Assembly (NCBI GenBank): GCA_020629815.1 | Contig: JAHDCN010000210.1 | Coordinates: forward strand, 1-5,415 | Length of the DNA stretch: 5,415 bases | Direction: 5' to 3' | Origin: Verrucomicrobiota bacterium | GTDB taxonomy: Bacteria; Verrucomicrobiota; Verrucomicrobiia; Verrucomicrobiales; DEV007 | Part shown: positions 1 to 5,415 of the stretch, one piece after another | Layout: every line of letters begins with the position of its first letter | Numbering within the stretch: position 1 is the stretch's first letter | Notes under the pieces: model-generated | What the model was told of the DNA's origin: nothing | The model's input: the letters and a program-made list of their open reading frames with translations, nothing else | The model's database searches: none | Position numbers and translations under genes: made by a program

Positions 1-1193
1 CCATCGGGATTGTGATCGCGGCCGGCGGTTCCCTGTTGGTGGGTGGGCATTCGGCCAAATTCAGTAGTCCACAGGATCAGAGTATCTTCCAGCATGCCGC
101 GCTGCTTCAGGTCGGTCAGCAAGGCGGCTGTCGGTTGATCAAAAACCGGGCAGTGCCGCTCGTAATCAGCTTTCAGAGTTTTGTGAGCATCCCAATTGAG
201 CAAGCCATCGACACCACTGGCGCGGGAGGCACAGTAGAGATTCACATAACGGACCCCGCGCTCAAGCAGACGCCGGGCGAGGATGCAGTTGCGGGCATAG
301 TCCGATTGCAGCCGGTTGTTCGAGTCGGTGCCGTAGAGTCGATGTACATGTTTGGGCTCCCGGGAAAAATCACTCACCTCCGGAGCGGACATTTGCATGC
401 GCGCCGCCAGCTCGTAGGAACTGATACGCGCCTGGAGTTCGGTTTCCTCCGGTCGCTGATTGGCGTGATTCTGATTGAGGAAATGCAGCAGACTTTTGGT
501 CGACTCCTCTTCTTTTTCCGAAACTGCTTTCGGGGGTTGGAGATTCCGAATCGGTTTGTGCGCCGCCATTACTATGGCCTGATGTTTTGCCGGCAGAAAG
601 CCATTGCTCCAGTTGGCTTTTCCATTCGGGGGCTCTCCTCGAATATCAGGAATGGCGACATAGGTTGGCAGGTTATCGGTCATGCTTCCCAGCCCATAGC
701 TGATCCATGCACCGGCCGACGGAAAACCTTCGGTGACGTGTCCGGTATTCACAAATACACAACCCGGGCCGTGAGTATTTGTCTTGGAGTGCATGCCATG
801 AAAAAATGCAATGTCGTCGACGTGCTTTGCCATATGAGGCAACTGGGATGAAATCATTTTGCCACTTTGACCCGCCGGAACAAAATCCCACGGACTCTTC
901 ATCAGCATGCCATTCTTCCCTTGAAAGCTGACCATGTCTTCCTCGCCGGGCAAAGGCTTGCCATGCATTTTTTCCAGCTCTGGTTTGTGCTCCCACAAAT
1001 CCATATGAGAAGCGGCTCCCGGACAGAAAATCTGCAGGACCCGCTTGGCTTTGGCAGGAAAATGAGGTTTACCGATGGAAGCGGCTGCCATTGTTTCCCT
1101 GCTTAGCAGCTGCTGTAAGCCTACGCCCATGAGACCGGTCGAAACATGACCGAGAAACTGTCGACGTCCCGGGAATGCGGGGCGGCGAATCAT
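1..1193 (-). CDS. DUF1501 family Tat-exported protein, C-terminus cut by window edge
   Basis: The frame is open from the ATG at 1193 to the left edge, giving 397 codons. Family members are usually around 450-490 residues, so roughly the last fifth is missing. The N-terminus has a twin-arginine signal (GRRQFLG, residues 9-15) followed by a moderately hydrophobic stretch to about residue 30, implying folded export by Tat. DUF1501 hallmarks follow in order: [17 protein letters not shown] (57-73, variant of the usual PGGPSHxDxxDPKP), a [10 protein letters not shown] segment, a [16 protein letters not shown] segment, EFGRMP (378-383) and GRDHNPD (391-397) at the edge. The family is distantly related to alkaline phosphatase/sulfatase-type enzymes; its substrate is not established. 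In Planctomycetes such genes often follow a DUF1549/DUF1553 cytochrome-like gene. Here the upstream neighbour is msrB, overlapping by 4 bases (ATGA). The family call is firm; the biochemical role is unknown. Confidence 0.93.
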   Translation of the reverse strand, partial: MIRRPAFPGRRQFLGHVSTGLMGVGLQQLLSRETMAAASIGKPHFPAKAKRVLQIFCPGAASHMDLWEHKPELEKMHGKPLPGEEDMVSFQGKNGMLMKSPWDFVPAGQSGKMISSQLPHMAKHVDDIAFFHGMHSKTNTHGPGCVFVNTGHVTEGFPSAGAWISYGLGSMTDNLPTYVAIPDIRGEPPNGKANWSNGFLPAKHQAIVMAAHKPIRNLQPPKAVSEKEEESTKSLLHFLNQNHANQRPEETELQARISSYELAARMQMSAPEVSDFSREPKHVHRLYGTDSNNRLQSDYARNCILARRLLERGVRYVNLYCASRASGVDGLLNWDAHKTLKADYERHCPVFDQPTAALLTDLKQRGMLEDTLILWTTEFGRMPTHQQGTAGRDHNPD

Positions 1194-1588
1194 GACTCGA
1201 CCTCCGAAGCCGGAACAAAACGAAGAGACGCGGAGTTGATACAATATCGAAGTCCCGTCGGTTCAGGACCATCCGGGAACACATGACCAAGGTGCGCATC
1301 ACCAGTCCGGGAGCGCACTTCGACTCGACGCATCCCGTGGGTAGTGTCTTCCACCTCCACAATCTCGTTTTTGTCGATTGGTTCAAAAAAGCTGGGCCAA
1401 CCAGTACCGCTGTCGAATTTCGCCTCGCTGGAAAACAGGGGTTTTCCGGAAATGATATCGACATAAATGCCTTTTTCCTTGTGATCCCAGTATTCGTTGT
1501 CGAATGGCGGCTCGGTGCCACACTGGCAGGTCACCTGATATTGGGTCGGAGTAAGGCGCTCTCGAAGTTCGTCATCGCTTTCAGGCAT
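1190..1588 (-). CDS. msrB: Peptide-methionine (R)-S-oxide reductase MsrB
   Basis: MsrB reduces the R-epimer of methionine sulfoxide in proteins, normally with thioredoxin recycling. The 132-residue product shows the whole SelR fold signature: LTPTQYQVT (12-20), GTEPPF (24-29), [11 protein letters not shown] (32-42), [11 protein letters not shown] (57-67), [12 protein letters not shown] (97-108) and [11 protein letters not shown] (114-124). C116 is the catalytic cysteine; H99 and H102 belong to the active site. The two CxxC pairs that bind zinc in many MsrBs are absent (VDIISGKP replaces the first; RTGDAH precedes the HLGH motif). C21 and C23 (VTCQCG) are the only other cysteines and could supply a resolving thiol. 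The ATG at 1588 was chosen because family similarity begins there and because a longer in-frame start at 1684 would translate through a terminator hairpin. AGGA lies only 2 bases upstream, a poor spacing. No signal peptide is visible, so it is probably cytoplasmic. Confidence 0.95.
   Translation of the reverse strand: MPESDDELRERLTPTQYQVTCQCGTEPPFDNEYWDHKEKGIYVDIISGKPLFSSEAKFDSGTGWPSFFEPIDKNEIVEVEDTTHGMRRVEVRSRTGDAHLGHVFPDGPEPTGLRYCINSASLRFVPASEVES
1201..1205 (-). promoter_or_regulatory. Ribosome binding site of the DUF1501 gene
   Basis: GGAGG on the minus strand lies 7 bases before the ATG at 1193, inside the last codons of msrB. It is the best Shine-Dalgarno match in the window. It fixes the DUF1501 start and supports reinitiation or coupling after msrB translation. 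Confidence 0.8.
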
Positions 1589-1624
1589 GTTCCTATGAGA
1601 AACCAAATCCCGAAGGCTGAAAAC

Positions 1625-1652
1625 AAAAAAAGCCACCTGATCAGGCGGCTTT
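1625..1652 (-). terminator. Intrinsic terminator after the TIGR04073-family gene
   Basis: Read on the minus strand, the arms AAAGCCGCCT and AGGTGGCTTT pair over 10 bp with one G-U, around a GATC tetraloop, and run into seven consecutive Ts. It lies 25 bases past the stop codon at 1678. In the plus direction the G-U becomes an A-C mismatch and the T-run is shorter, so the minus orientation is the functional one. It separates the 1678-2094 gene from msrB, so msrB needs readthrough or a promoter in the short stretch between about 1589 and 1625. I see no convincing promoter there. Confidence 0.85.
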
Positions 1653-1677
1653 CTTCGAAGCTTTTTTAAAAACTGTC

Positions 1678-2094
1678 TTACCAAGTCAGTCCACGAGTGT
1701 AGTGAACTGTGGTGAGGTTACCGATTTGCGGCGGAAACTCTTCGAGACCGTGCATCGGAAGGTAATTCAAATCCTGATAAGGGTGGCGGTAGCTGTTTTT
1801 GTAAGTCGGTGCACACCAGTTTACCACTTCATAAACTCCGAACTTCAGGCGGGCGCCAGCGCGCTGAACTCCCTGAAGAAAGCCAGCAGTCCAGATTCCG
1901 GAAACCTGCTCGGTATGACGCTCACCCCAACGGTGCATAGTCATTGGCACTTCTGTCCAGCCGTAGATAATATTGGAAATTCCACGACCAAGCTTACGCG
2001 ACTTAGTGTACTTGAACGCAGGTGGCTCATGGATGTCGCACACAGCAACGGAAGCAACCGCAACCAAGAGTAGAGTGGCCAGAAATTTTTTCAT
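1678..2094 (-). CDS. Small secreted protein, TIGR04073 (exosortase system-associated) family
   Basis: The 138-residue product begins with a signal peptide: MKKF, a hydrophobic core over residues 5-18, and a plausible signal peptidase I site near A17-V18-C19. The sequence VAVC is a poor lipobox because Val precedes the Cys, so a lipoprotein is possible but not favoured. The mature part opens with [18 protein letters not shown] (33-50) and later has [15 protein letters not shown] (78-92). These match what I recall of the TIGR04073 family (K-L-G-R-G-x-x-N, G-x-x-E-I-P, then G-x-G-V-Y-E-V-V), known from Verrucomicrobia and Lentisphaerae and linked by genome co-occurrence to exosortase. No function is established. 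The C-terminal 45 residues are rich in Tyr, His and Pro. The gene is divergent from greA and has its own terminator, so it is probably monocistronic. No PEP-CTERM tail or exosortase gene is visible here. Confidence 0.78.
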   Translation of the reverse strand: MKKFLATLLLVAVASVAVCDIHEPPAFKYTKSRKLGRGISNIIYGWTEVPMTMHRWGERHTEQVSGIWTAGFLQGVQRAGARLKFGVYEVVNWCAPTYKNSYRHPYQDLNYLPMHGLEEFPPQIGNLTTVHYTRGLTW

Positions 2095-2105
2095 ACTTGG
2101 CGGAG

Positions 2106-2132
2106 ATTAGACAGTTCTGGCTACCTTGGCAA
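2106..2132 (-). promoter_or_regulatory. Candidate promoter for the TIGR04073-family gene
   Basis: On the minus strand, TTGCCA (2132-2127) and TCTAAT (2111-2106) each match a sigma-70 hexamer at 5 of 6 positions. They are separated by only 15 bases, shorter than the ideal 17. The A/T tract at 2134-2147 lies just upstream, where an UP element would be. The spacing makes this a weak call. Confidence 0.3.
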
Positions 2133-2151
2133 CAAAAATTTTTTTTTCCCC

Positions 2152-2181
2152 TTGGCGGAACGGCGCAACCTCCCGTATGTT
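2152..2181 (+). promoter_or_regulatory. Candidate promoter for greA
   Basis: TTGGCG (2152-2157) and TATGTT (2176-2181) match the -35 and -10 hexamers at 4 of 6 positions each, with an 18-base spacer. An A5T9 tract (2134-2147) lies directly upstream. Transcription would begin about 2188, practically at the ATG at 2190, giving a leaderless or near-leaderless mRNA. This fits the absence of a Shine-Dalgarno sequence, but the hexamers are poor. Confidence 0.3.
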
Positions 2182-2189
2182 GGCAAAAA

Positions 2190-4034
2190 ATGCATTCCGA
2201 TCTCGAAAAATTAGTCGCACGAGGGAAAATCGAAGAAGTCACTGGAGAACAGCTCGACGCTGTGCCTCCCGGCACTTTTGTTGTCCATAAAAGCTGGGGA
2301 GCAGGTAAGGTCAAAGAATGGGACCGCCTGAACCTGAAAGTAATCGTTGATTTCGAAGGTAAGCCCGACCACGCGCTGGGCATGAAGTTTGCCGGACTGT
2401 CTCTGACCCCCGTTGAAGAAGGAACTTTTTACGCCCAACGCTTTGCCGATCCCGACGGGATGAAGGACATGGCCAAGGCTGATTCTCCATCGCTGGTAAA
2501 AATGGCACTGGAGCAGAACGACAGAAAGTTGTTCCTCGATCAACTGGAGCAGATGGTGAAAGGAACCATCGTTGATGAAGGGAAATACAAAAGCTGGTGG
2601 GACAGTACCAAGAAGAAACTGCGTCAAGACCGTCAGTTTGTGGTTCCCTCTAAACGTACAGAACCATTGCAGCTTCGAGAAGAAGGCGGCGAACCTTCGG
2701 ACGACTTGATCAATGATTTCCGTGAGGCACGTGACTTGAAAGCGAAAGTCGGTGCAGTAGAAACGATCATCAAAGACCTCAACGTTTTTGATGAGCCTGC
2801 GGAAGCGCTCGGGCCTATTGTCTCCGAAATCAGTGACGCCGCCAAGCGCGGGGTGAAACTGCAATTCGTTCCTGCGATTGAGCTGATTCTTTCCCGGGAA
2901 GAGCTGGCCTCCAAACTCAAGGGTTTCAAAACCCCTGAGGAAGAGATTTCCATTGCGGACCTGCTCGCCTCGGAGAAAGGAAAAATTCCCGAGCTTTTGG
3001 AGACTCTTTCCCTGACAAGAATGCGTCAGATTCTGAAAGCGTTTCCTACCGCATTTAAAGACGAGTGGATTAACGAAATGCTCGGGCAACTTCCTCAGTG
3101 CAACCTCCGATCCACTACGGAGATCGCTAATTTCCTGGCTAAGGAGAAAGAGGAAAAGAGTTTTGTCGATTATATGGCAAACGGGCTTCAGCAGCGTTCG
3201 CTTTCATCCGACGCTCTCGCCTGGATTTGTCGGGAACGGGACGGCATGGCCAAAGATCTGATCGATCCTTCGCTTTCGCTTTCGGTGATCAGTTCACTCG
3301 AAGCCAGCCAACTCAATGAAGACGGTGCGGTTCGCGTCGCCAACCGTCTGCGTGACCTTCTCTCTGATGATCAGCAATTGATCCCCGACCTGATCGCAGA
3401 TGCCAACATCAACACGATTCGGAATTTCTCCAGTCGACTGGTGACCTGTGCTGCGTTTGACGAACTGACCCGGAAATCTCTGATGGCCCGGATCATCAAG
3501 ATGCACCCGGAAGTTCAAGATTTGGTCGGTCAACGCGAGCGCAAACAGGAAGACGAGATTCTTATCGTTTCCGAGCAGAGCCTGGTCGATCGCAAAGCTG
3601 CTTTCGACAAGTTGGTGAAAGAGGAAATCCCGCAAAACCGCGAGGACATCAAGATCGCCAGATCGTACGGCGACCTTCGGGAGAATTTCGAATACAAATC
3701 TGCCAAGGACTACCAGCGAGTATTGTTGAAGCGTCAGGACGATTGGGAGCGCGACCTGAAACTCGCCAACCCAACCGATTTCGGCAACCCCGATACTTCC
3801 CAGGTTTCCATCGGAACCGTGGTCAATCTCGATTCGACTCAGGGAGGAGAATCGCTCACCTACACCGTGCTTGGTGCCTGGGATTCTGATCCAGATAAGG
3901 GAATCATTCCTTACCTCTCAAAACGAGGCAGCCTCATGCTGGAGAAGAAAGTCGGTGAAGTGGTTTCCATGCCGACCAGCGACGGCAACGAGCTGGAATA
4001 CAAGATTACCGGGATTAGTGCTTACAAATCCTAG
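2190..4034 (+). CDS. greA: GreA-type transcript cleavage factor with large N-terminal extension
   Basis: The 614-residue protein carries a complete Gre module at its C-terminus (about 455-614; stand-alone E. coli GreA has 158 residues). The coiled coil spans about 461-530 with the tip GDLRENFEY, in which D495 and E498 align with the acidic pair (D41, E44) that positions Mg2+ in the RNA polymerase active site. The FKBP-like domain follows (about 538-612). The factor should rescue backtracked polymerase by stimulating transcript cleavage. Residues 28-75 (GTFVVHKSWGAGKV onward) look like a Tudor/CarD-type polymerase-binding fold; this is inference. Residues about 90-455 are mostly charged helical sequence with no domain I recognise. 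Chlamydia also has a GreA fused to a long N-terminal region (about 715 residues). The ATG at 2190 was chosen because upstream in-frame codons (from 2022) overlap the divergent gene and look non-coding. No Shine-Dalgarno sequence is visible. Confidence 0.92.
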   Translation: MHSDLEKLVARGKIEEVTGEQLDAVPPGTFVVHKSWGAGKVKEWDRLNLKVIVDFEGKPDHALGMKFAGLSLTPVEEGTFYAQRFADPDGMKDMAKADSPSLVKMALEQNDRKLFLDQLEQMVKGTIVDEGKYKSWWDSTKKKLRQDRQFVVPSKRTEPLQLREEGGEPSDDLINDFREARDLKAKVGAVETIIKDLNVFDEPAEALGPIVSEISDAAKRGVKLQFVPAIELILSREELASKLKGFKTPEEEISIADLLASEKGKIPELLETLSLTRMRQILKAFPTAFKDEWINEMLGQLPQCNLRSTTEIANFLAKEKEEKSFVDYMANGLQQRSLSSDALAWICRERDGMAKDLIDPSLSLSVISSLEASQLNEDGAVRVANRLRDLLSDDQQLIPDLIADANINTIRNFSSRLVTCAAFDELTRKSLMARIIKMHPEVQDLVGQRERKQEDEILIVSEQSLVDRKAAFDKLVKEEIPQNREDIKIARSYGDLRENFEYKSAKDYQRVLLKRQDDWERDLKLANPTDFGNPDTSQVSIGTVVNLDSTQGGESLTYTVLGAWDSDPDKGIIPYLSKRGSLMLEKKVGEVVSMPTSDGNELEYKITGISAYKS

Positions 4035-4062
4035 TCGCAAGACTTGATTGAGAAATAACTTT

Positions 4063-4103
4063 AGCCGTAGGGTGGTTCCATGAAATCACCCTGCGGCTTT
4101 TTT
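4063..4103 (+). terminator. Intrinsic terminator of greA that overlaps the next gene's start
   Basis: AGCCGTAGGGTG (4063-4074) pairs with CACCCTGCGGCT (4087-4098) over 12 bp with a single G-U, and six Ts follow (4098-4103). The 12-base loop (4075-4086) contains the ATG of the SIMPL gene. The 5' arm holds its only Shine-Dalgarno-like bases (GGGTGG, 4070-4075). The hairpin begins 28 bases after the greA stop. It is a textbook terminator by structure, but it lies over the translation initiation region of the downstream gene. Confidence 0.87.
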
Positions 4104-4784
4104 CTTTTCGTGTTCTTTCTGATCAACTCTTCTGCTTCTCTGGCTCAGGAGGCAAAGTTTCCCGATAAGCGATCCATTTCCGTTTCAGGCAAAGCGGAAA
4201 AATCTGTTCCCGCCGACAAGGTGGAGATTTTCGGGGAGATTCGTATCGTCAAAGATTCTCTGAAAGAGTCGCAGGAGTTGTCTAAGAGCAGCTTCGACGG
4301 TATGGCCTCGAAGCTCAGCGAACTGGGCGTTTCGGCGGAGCAAATTGAGCTGCGAAACCACCGCATTGGAAAGAACTTCGAGACCATTGATCGCAAGCGT
4401 GTCCAAAAAGGCTTCTACAGTGAGCGAAGTTTTTTGATTACCCTGACCGATGTTTCGAAACTGGATCTGGTCTCTCAGGAATTGGCCAGTGTGAAAGACA
4501 TCGCGGTCAGTTCGACCTCGTTTCAGCGCAGCGACGAGATCGATATTCGGAAGAAGCTGAGAATCGAGGCGCTTGTTGCAGCCAAGGAAAAAGCCGAAGC
4601 CATGGCCGCCGTATACGGCCAAAAGGTCGGCCTGCCTTTGCATATTGAAGAAAACTCCGGAGGCGGTGTTTTCTCACCCAATTTCATCAACACACGCAAC
4701 ACGTTTTCCACCGCAGAGGGATCGTCGGCAAATGGTCGAGTCACGCTGAGTGCCACCGTGCGAACCACCTTTGAATTGCAGTAG
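4080..4784 (+). CDS. SIMPL-domain (DUF541, YggE/BP26-like) secreted protein
   Basis: The 234-residue product has a signal peptide with a Phe-rich hydrophobic core (7-15) and a probable signal peptidase I site after A22 (SLA before QEA). The SIMPL/DUF541 domain fills the rest: RSISVSGKAEKSVPADKVEI (31-50) is the typical opening strand, followed by a helical segment, KKLRIEALVAAKEKAEAMA in the second half, and a closing strand RVTLSATVRTTFEL. Brucella BP26, a member of this family, forms a periplasmic oligomer, and E. coli YggE has been tied to oxidative stress; the molecular role is unsettled. The ATG at 4080 is the only sensible start, because a stop lies in frame just upstream (4068-4070) and later starts would truncate the signal peptide. 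The initiation region is inside the greA terminator hairpin, so expression probably depends on readthrough and hairpin opening. The leucine-rich-repeat gene follows after 23 bp. Confidence 0.88.
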   Translation: MKSPCGFFLFVFFLINSSASLAQEAKFPDKRSISVSGKAEKSVPADKVEIFGEIRIVKDSLKESQELSKSSFDGMASKLSELGVSAEQIELRNHRIGKNFETIDRKRVQKGFYSERSFLITLTDVSKLDLVSQELASVKDIAVSSTSFQRSDEIDIRKKLRIEALVAAKEKAEAMAAVYGQKVGLPLHIEENSGGGVFSPNFINTRNTFSTAEGSSANGRVTLSATVRTTFELQ

Positions 4785-4807
4785 AAAGCAGCCACGTTGT
4801 CCGGCCA

Positions 4808-5341
4808 ATGAAGTTCCTGCGACGACGGTGGATTCAGTTGTGGGTGCTTCTGGGCCTAATCGTGGTGGTTTTCGCGGGCCTTACGCACGAATGGACCATT
4901 GCCAAGCGTAATCGGGAAATCCAAACCTGGTTCGAAAGTATCGGCGGAGCAGTGAGCTACAACCATGGCGGTTTGCAGCATATCGAAATCGCTAATCGCT
5001 ACGTTTTCAAACCACCCTGGCTGAATCGAATTACTGATTTACACCTGACCAGCGGCAGCCCTCAGCTGGATCGCGATGAACTAAAAAAACTCAGGCAACT
5101 GACCGGCTTGAAAGTTCTCAAGCTGGAGGTTCTCGATTTGGTCGACAGTGATCTCGAGATTATCGCGGAGATTCCGAATCTGCACACGCTAAGCATCGTC
5201 AAAAGTTCAGTGACGGATCAAGGATTGCTGAATCTGGAAAAGGCAGAAAACCTTCGGCTGCTGGAGTTGGGAGAGCGCTTGAAAGACAGCCCCTCTCTCG
5301 AAAAATTGCAGAAAACCCGACCGGACCTGATGCTGCGTTAG
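4808..5341 (+). CDS. Membrane-anchored leucine-rich-repeat protein
   Basis: The 177-residue product starts MKFLRRR, followed by one hydrophobic segment (about 8-25) acting as an uncleaved signal anchor. The positive N-terminus predicts the body lies outside the cytoplasmic membrane. A charged linker (33-37) leads to WFESIGGAVSYNHG (41-54), the I-x-x-L/I-G-G-x-V-x-Y motif that precedes short LRR arrays in many planctomycete and verrucomicrobial proteins. About three leucine-rich repeats of 24-25 residues follow from about residue 98: LTGLKVLKLEVLDLVDSDL, PNLHTLSIVKSSVTDQGL and ENLRLLELGERL. Such domains usually mediate protein contacts; the partner is unknown. The start at 4808 gives the complete anchor, though no clear ribosome binding site precedes it. 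It is probably co-transcribed with the SIMPL gene 23 bp upstream. Confidence 0.82.
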   Translation: MKFLRRRWIQLWVLLGLIVVVFAGLTHEWTIAKRNREIQTWFESIGGAVSYNHGGLQHIEIANRYVFKPPWLNRITDLHLTSGSPQLDRDELKKLRQLTGLKVLKLEVLDLVDSDLEIIAEIPNLHTLSIVKSSVTDQGLLNLEKAENLRLLELGERLKDSPSLEKLQKTRPDLMLR

Positions 5342-5364
5342 ACCATTTCGCCTGTGAAAGTGGT
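5342..5364. other. Small hairpin after the LRR gene
   Basis: ACCATTTC (5342-5349) pairs with GAAA-g-TGGT (5356-5364) over 8 bp with one bulged base and a 6-base loop, directly after the stop codon at 5341. No T-run follows on either strand, so it is not a standard intrinsic terminator; it may stabilise a transcript end or be chance. From here to the window end (5365-5415) I see no gene I can support. Confidence 0.3.
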
Positions 5365-5415
5365 AGAATGGCGGAGCCAGATTGGCCCAAATGCGCGACG
5401 TGAGCGAGGCGCGAT

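Larger units (their letters stand above)
2097..2184. repeat. Four phased TTGGC words between divergent genes
   Basis: TTGGC occurs at 2097, 2126, 2152 and 2180, with start-to-start distances of 29, 26 and 28 bp. The first and third copies share CTTGGCGGA exactly (2096-2104, 2151-2159). The second and fourth share TTGGCAA. This reads like either a diverged tandem duplication of a unit of about 55 bp or an array of binding half-sites. All copies lie in or at the edge of the 95-bp gap between the divergent genes, and they overlap both candidate promoters. Function is inferred from position only. Confidence 0.4.

Noticed and set aside
12..851. Plus-strand open frame of 279 codons
   Set aside because: It lies wholly antisense to the DUF1501 gene, whose family motifs are unmistakable. 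The plus-strand translation has no recognisable domain.
1589..1684. N-terminal extension of msrB starting at the ATG at 1684
   Set aside because: The extra 32 codons translate the terminator hairpin and T-run (giving [11 protein letters not shown]) and overlap the end of the upstream gene. MsrB similarity starts only after the ATG at 1588.
1678..2094. Lipoprotein (SPase II) assignment of the TIGR04073-family protein
   Set aside because: A cysteine (C19) follows the hydrophobic core, but the residues before it are VAV. A lipobox normally needs Gly, Ala or Ser directly before the Cys.
2022..2189. N-terminal extension of the GreA fusion starting at the ATG at 2022
   Set aside because: It would overlap the divergent TIGR04073-family gene's signal peptide and run through the intergenic A/T tract. 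The translated sequence does not look like protein.
2211..3089. Minus-strand open frame of 292 codons inside greA
   Set aside because: It is antisense to the GreA fusion, with no domain and no ribosome binding site that would argue for it. It is an expected shadow of a long coding frame.
4185..4643. Minus-strand open frame of 152 codons opposite the SIMPL gene
   Set aside because: It is a shadow frame. The plus-strand frame has a signal peptide and the DUF541 strand and helix pattern.
5368..5403. Short plus-strand frame starting ATG GCG GAG near the right edge
   Set aside because: It stops after 11 codons and has no ribosome binding site or recognisable content.

Overview
The window most likely comes from a bacterium of the PVC superphylum, and Verrucomicrobiota is the best guess. 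Four family-level signals support this. There is a Tat-exported DUF1501 protein of the planctomycete/verrucomicrobial type. There is a small secreted protein with the R-K-L-G-R-G-I-x-N motif of the TIGR04073 family, which is known from Verrucomicrobia and Lentisphaerae. There is a GreA-type transcription factor with a very large N-terminal extension, an architecture also known from Chlamydia. There is a short membrane-anchored leucine-rich-repeat protein of a type common in Planctomycetes and Verrucomicrobia. This placement is inference from protein families; no rRNA or marker gene is present.

Left half, minus strand (about 1-2094): reading in the direction of transcription, the TIGR04073-family gene (2094 to 1678) is followed by a good intrinsic terminator (1652 to 1625). 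Next comes msrB (1588 to 1190), whose stop codon overlaps by 4 bases the start of a DUF1501 gene (1193 to beyond the left edge). The DUF1501 gene has a strong GGAGG ribosome binding site and lacks its C-terminus in this window.

Centre: a 95-bp divergent intergenic region (2095-2189) holds an A5T9 tract and four TTGGC words spaced 26-29 bp apart. It must carry the promoters for the TIGR04073 gene to the left and greA to the right.

Right half, plus strand (2190-5341): the long GreA-fusion gene is followed by a SIMPL-domain (DUF541) secreted protein and then by a small leucine-rich-repeat membrane protein, 23 bp downstream. A strong intrinsic terminator sits at the greA/SIMPL junction, and the SIMPL start codon lies in the loop of its hairpin. 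The last 74 bases hold a small hairpin and no gene I can support.

Most of the window is ordinary housekeeping and cell-envelope content. The points most worth a second look are the terminator hairpin that doubles as the translation start of the SIMPL gene, the GreA fusion with its Tudor/CarD-like N-terminus, the phased TTGGC words between the divergent genes, and the translational coupling of msrB to an exported DUF1501 protein. I see no mobile element, CRISPR array, tRNA or rRNA.
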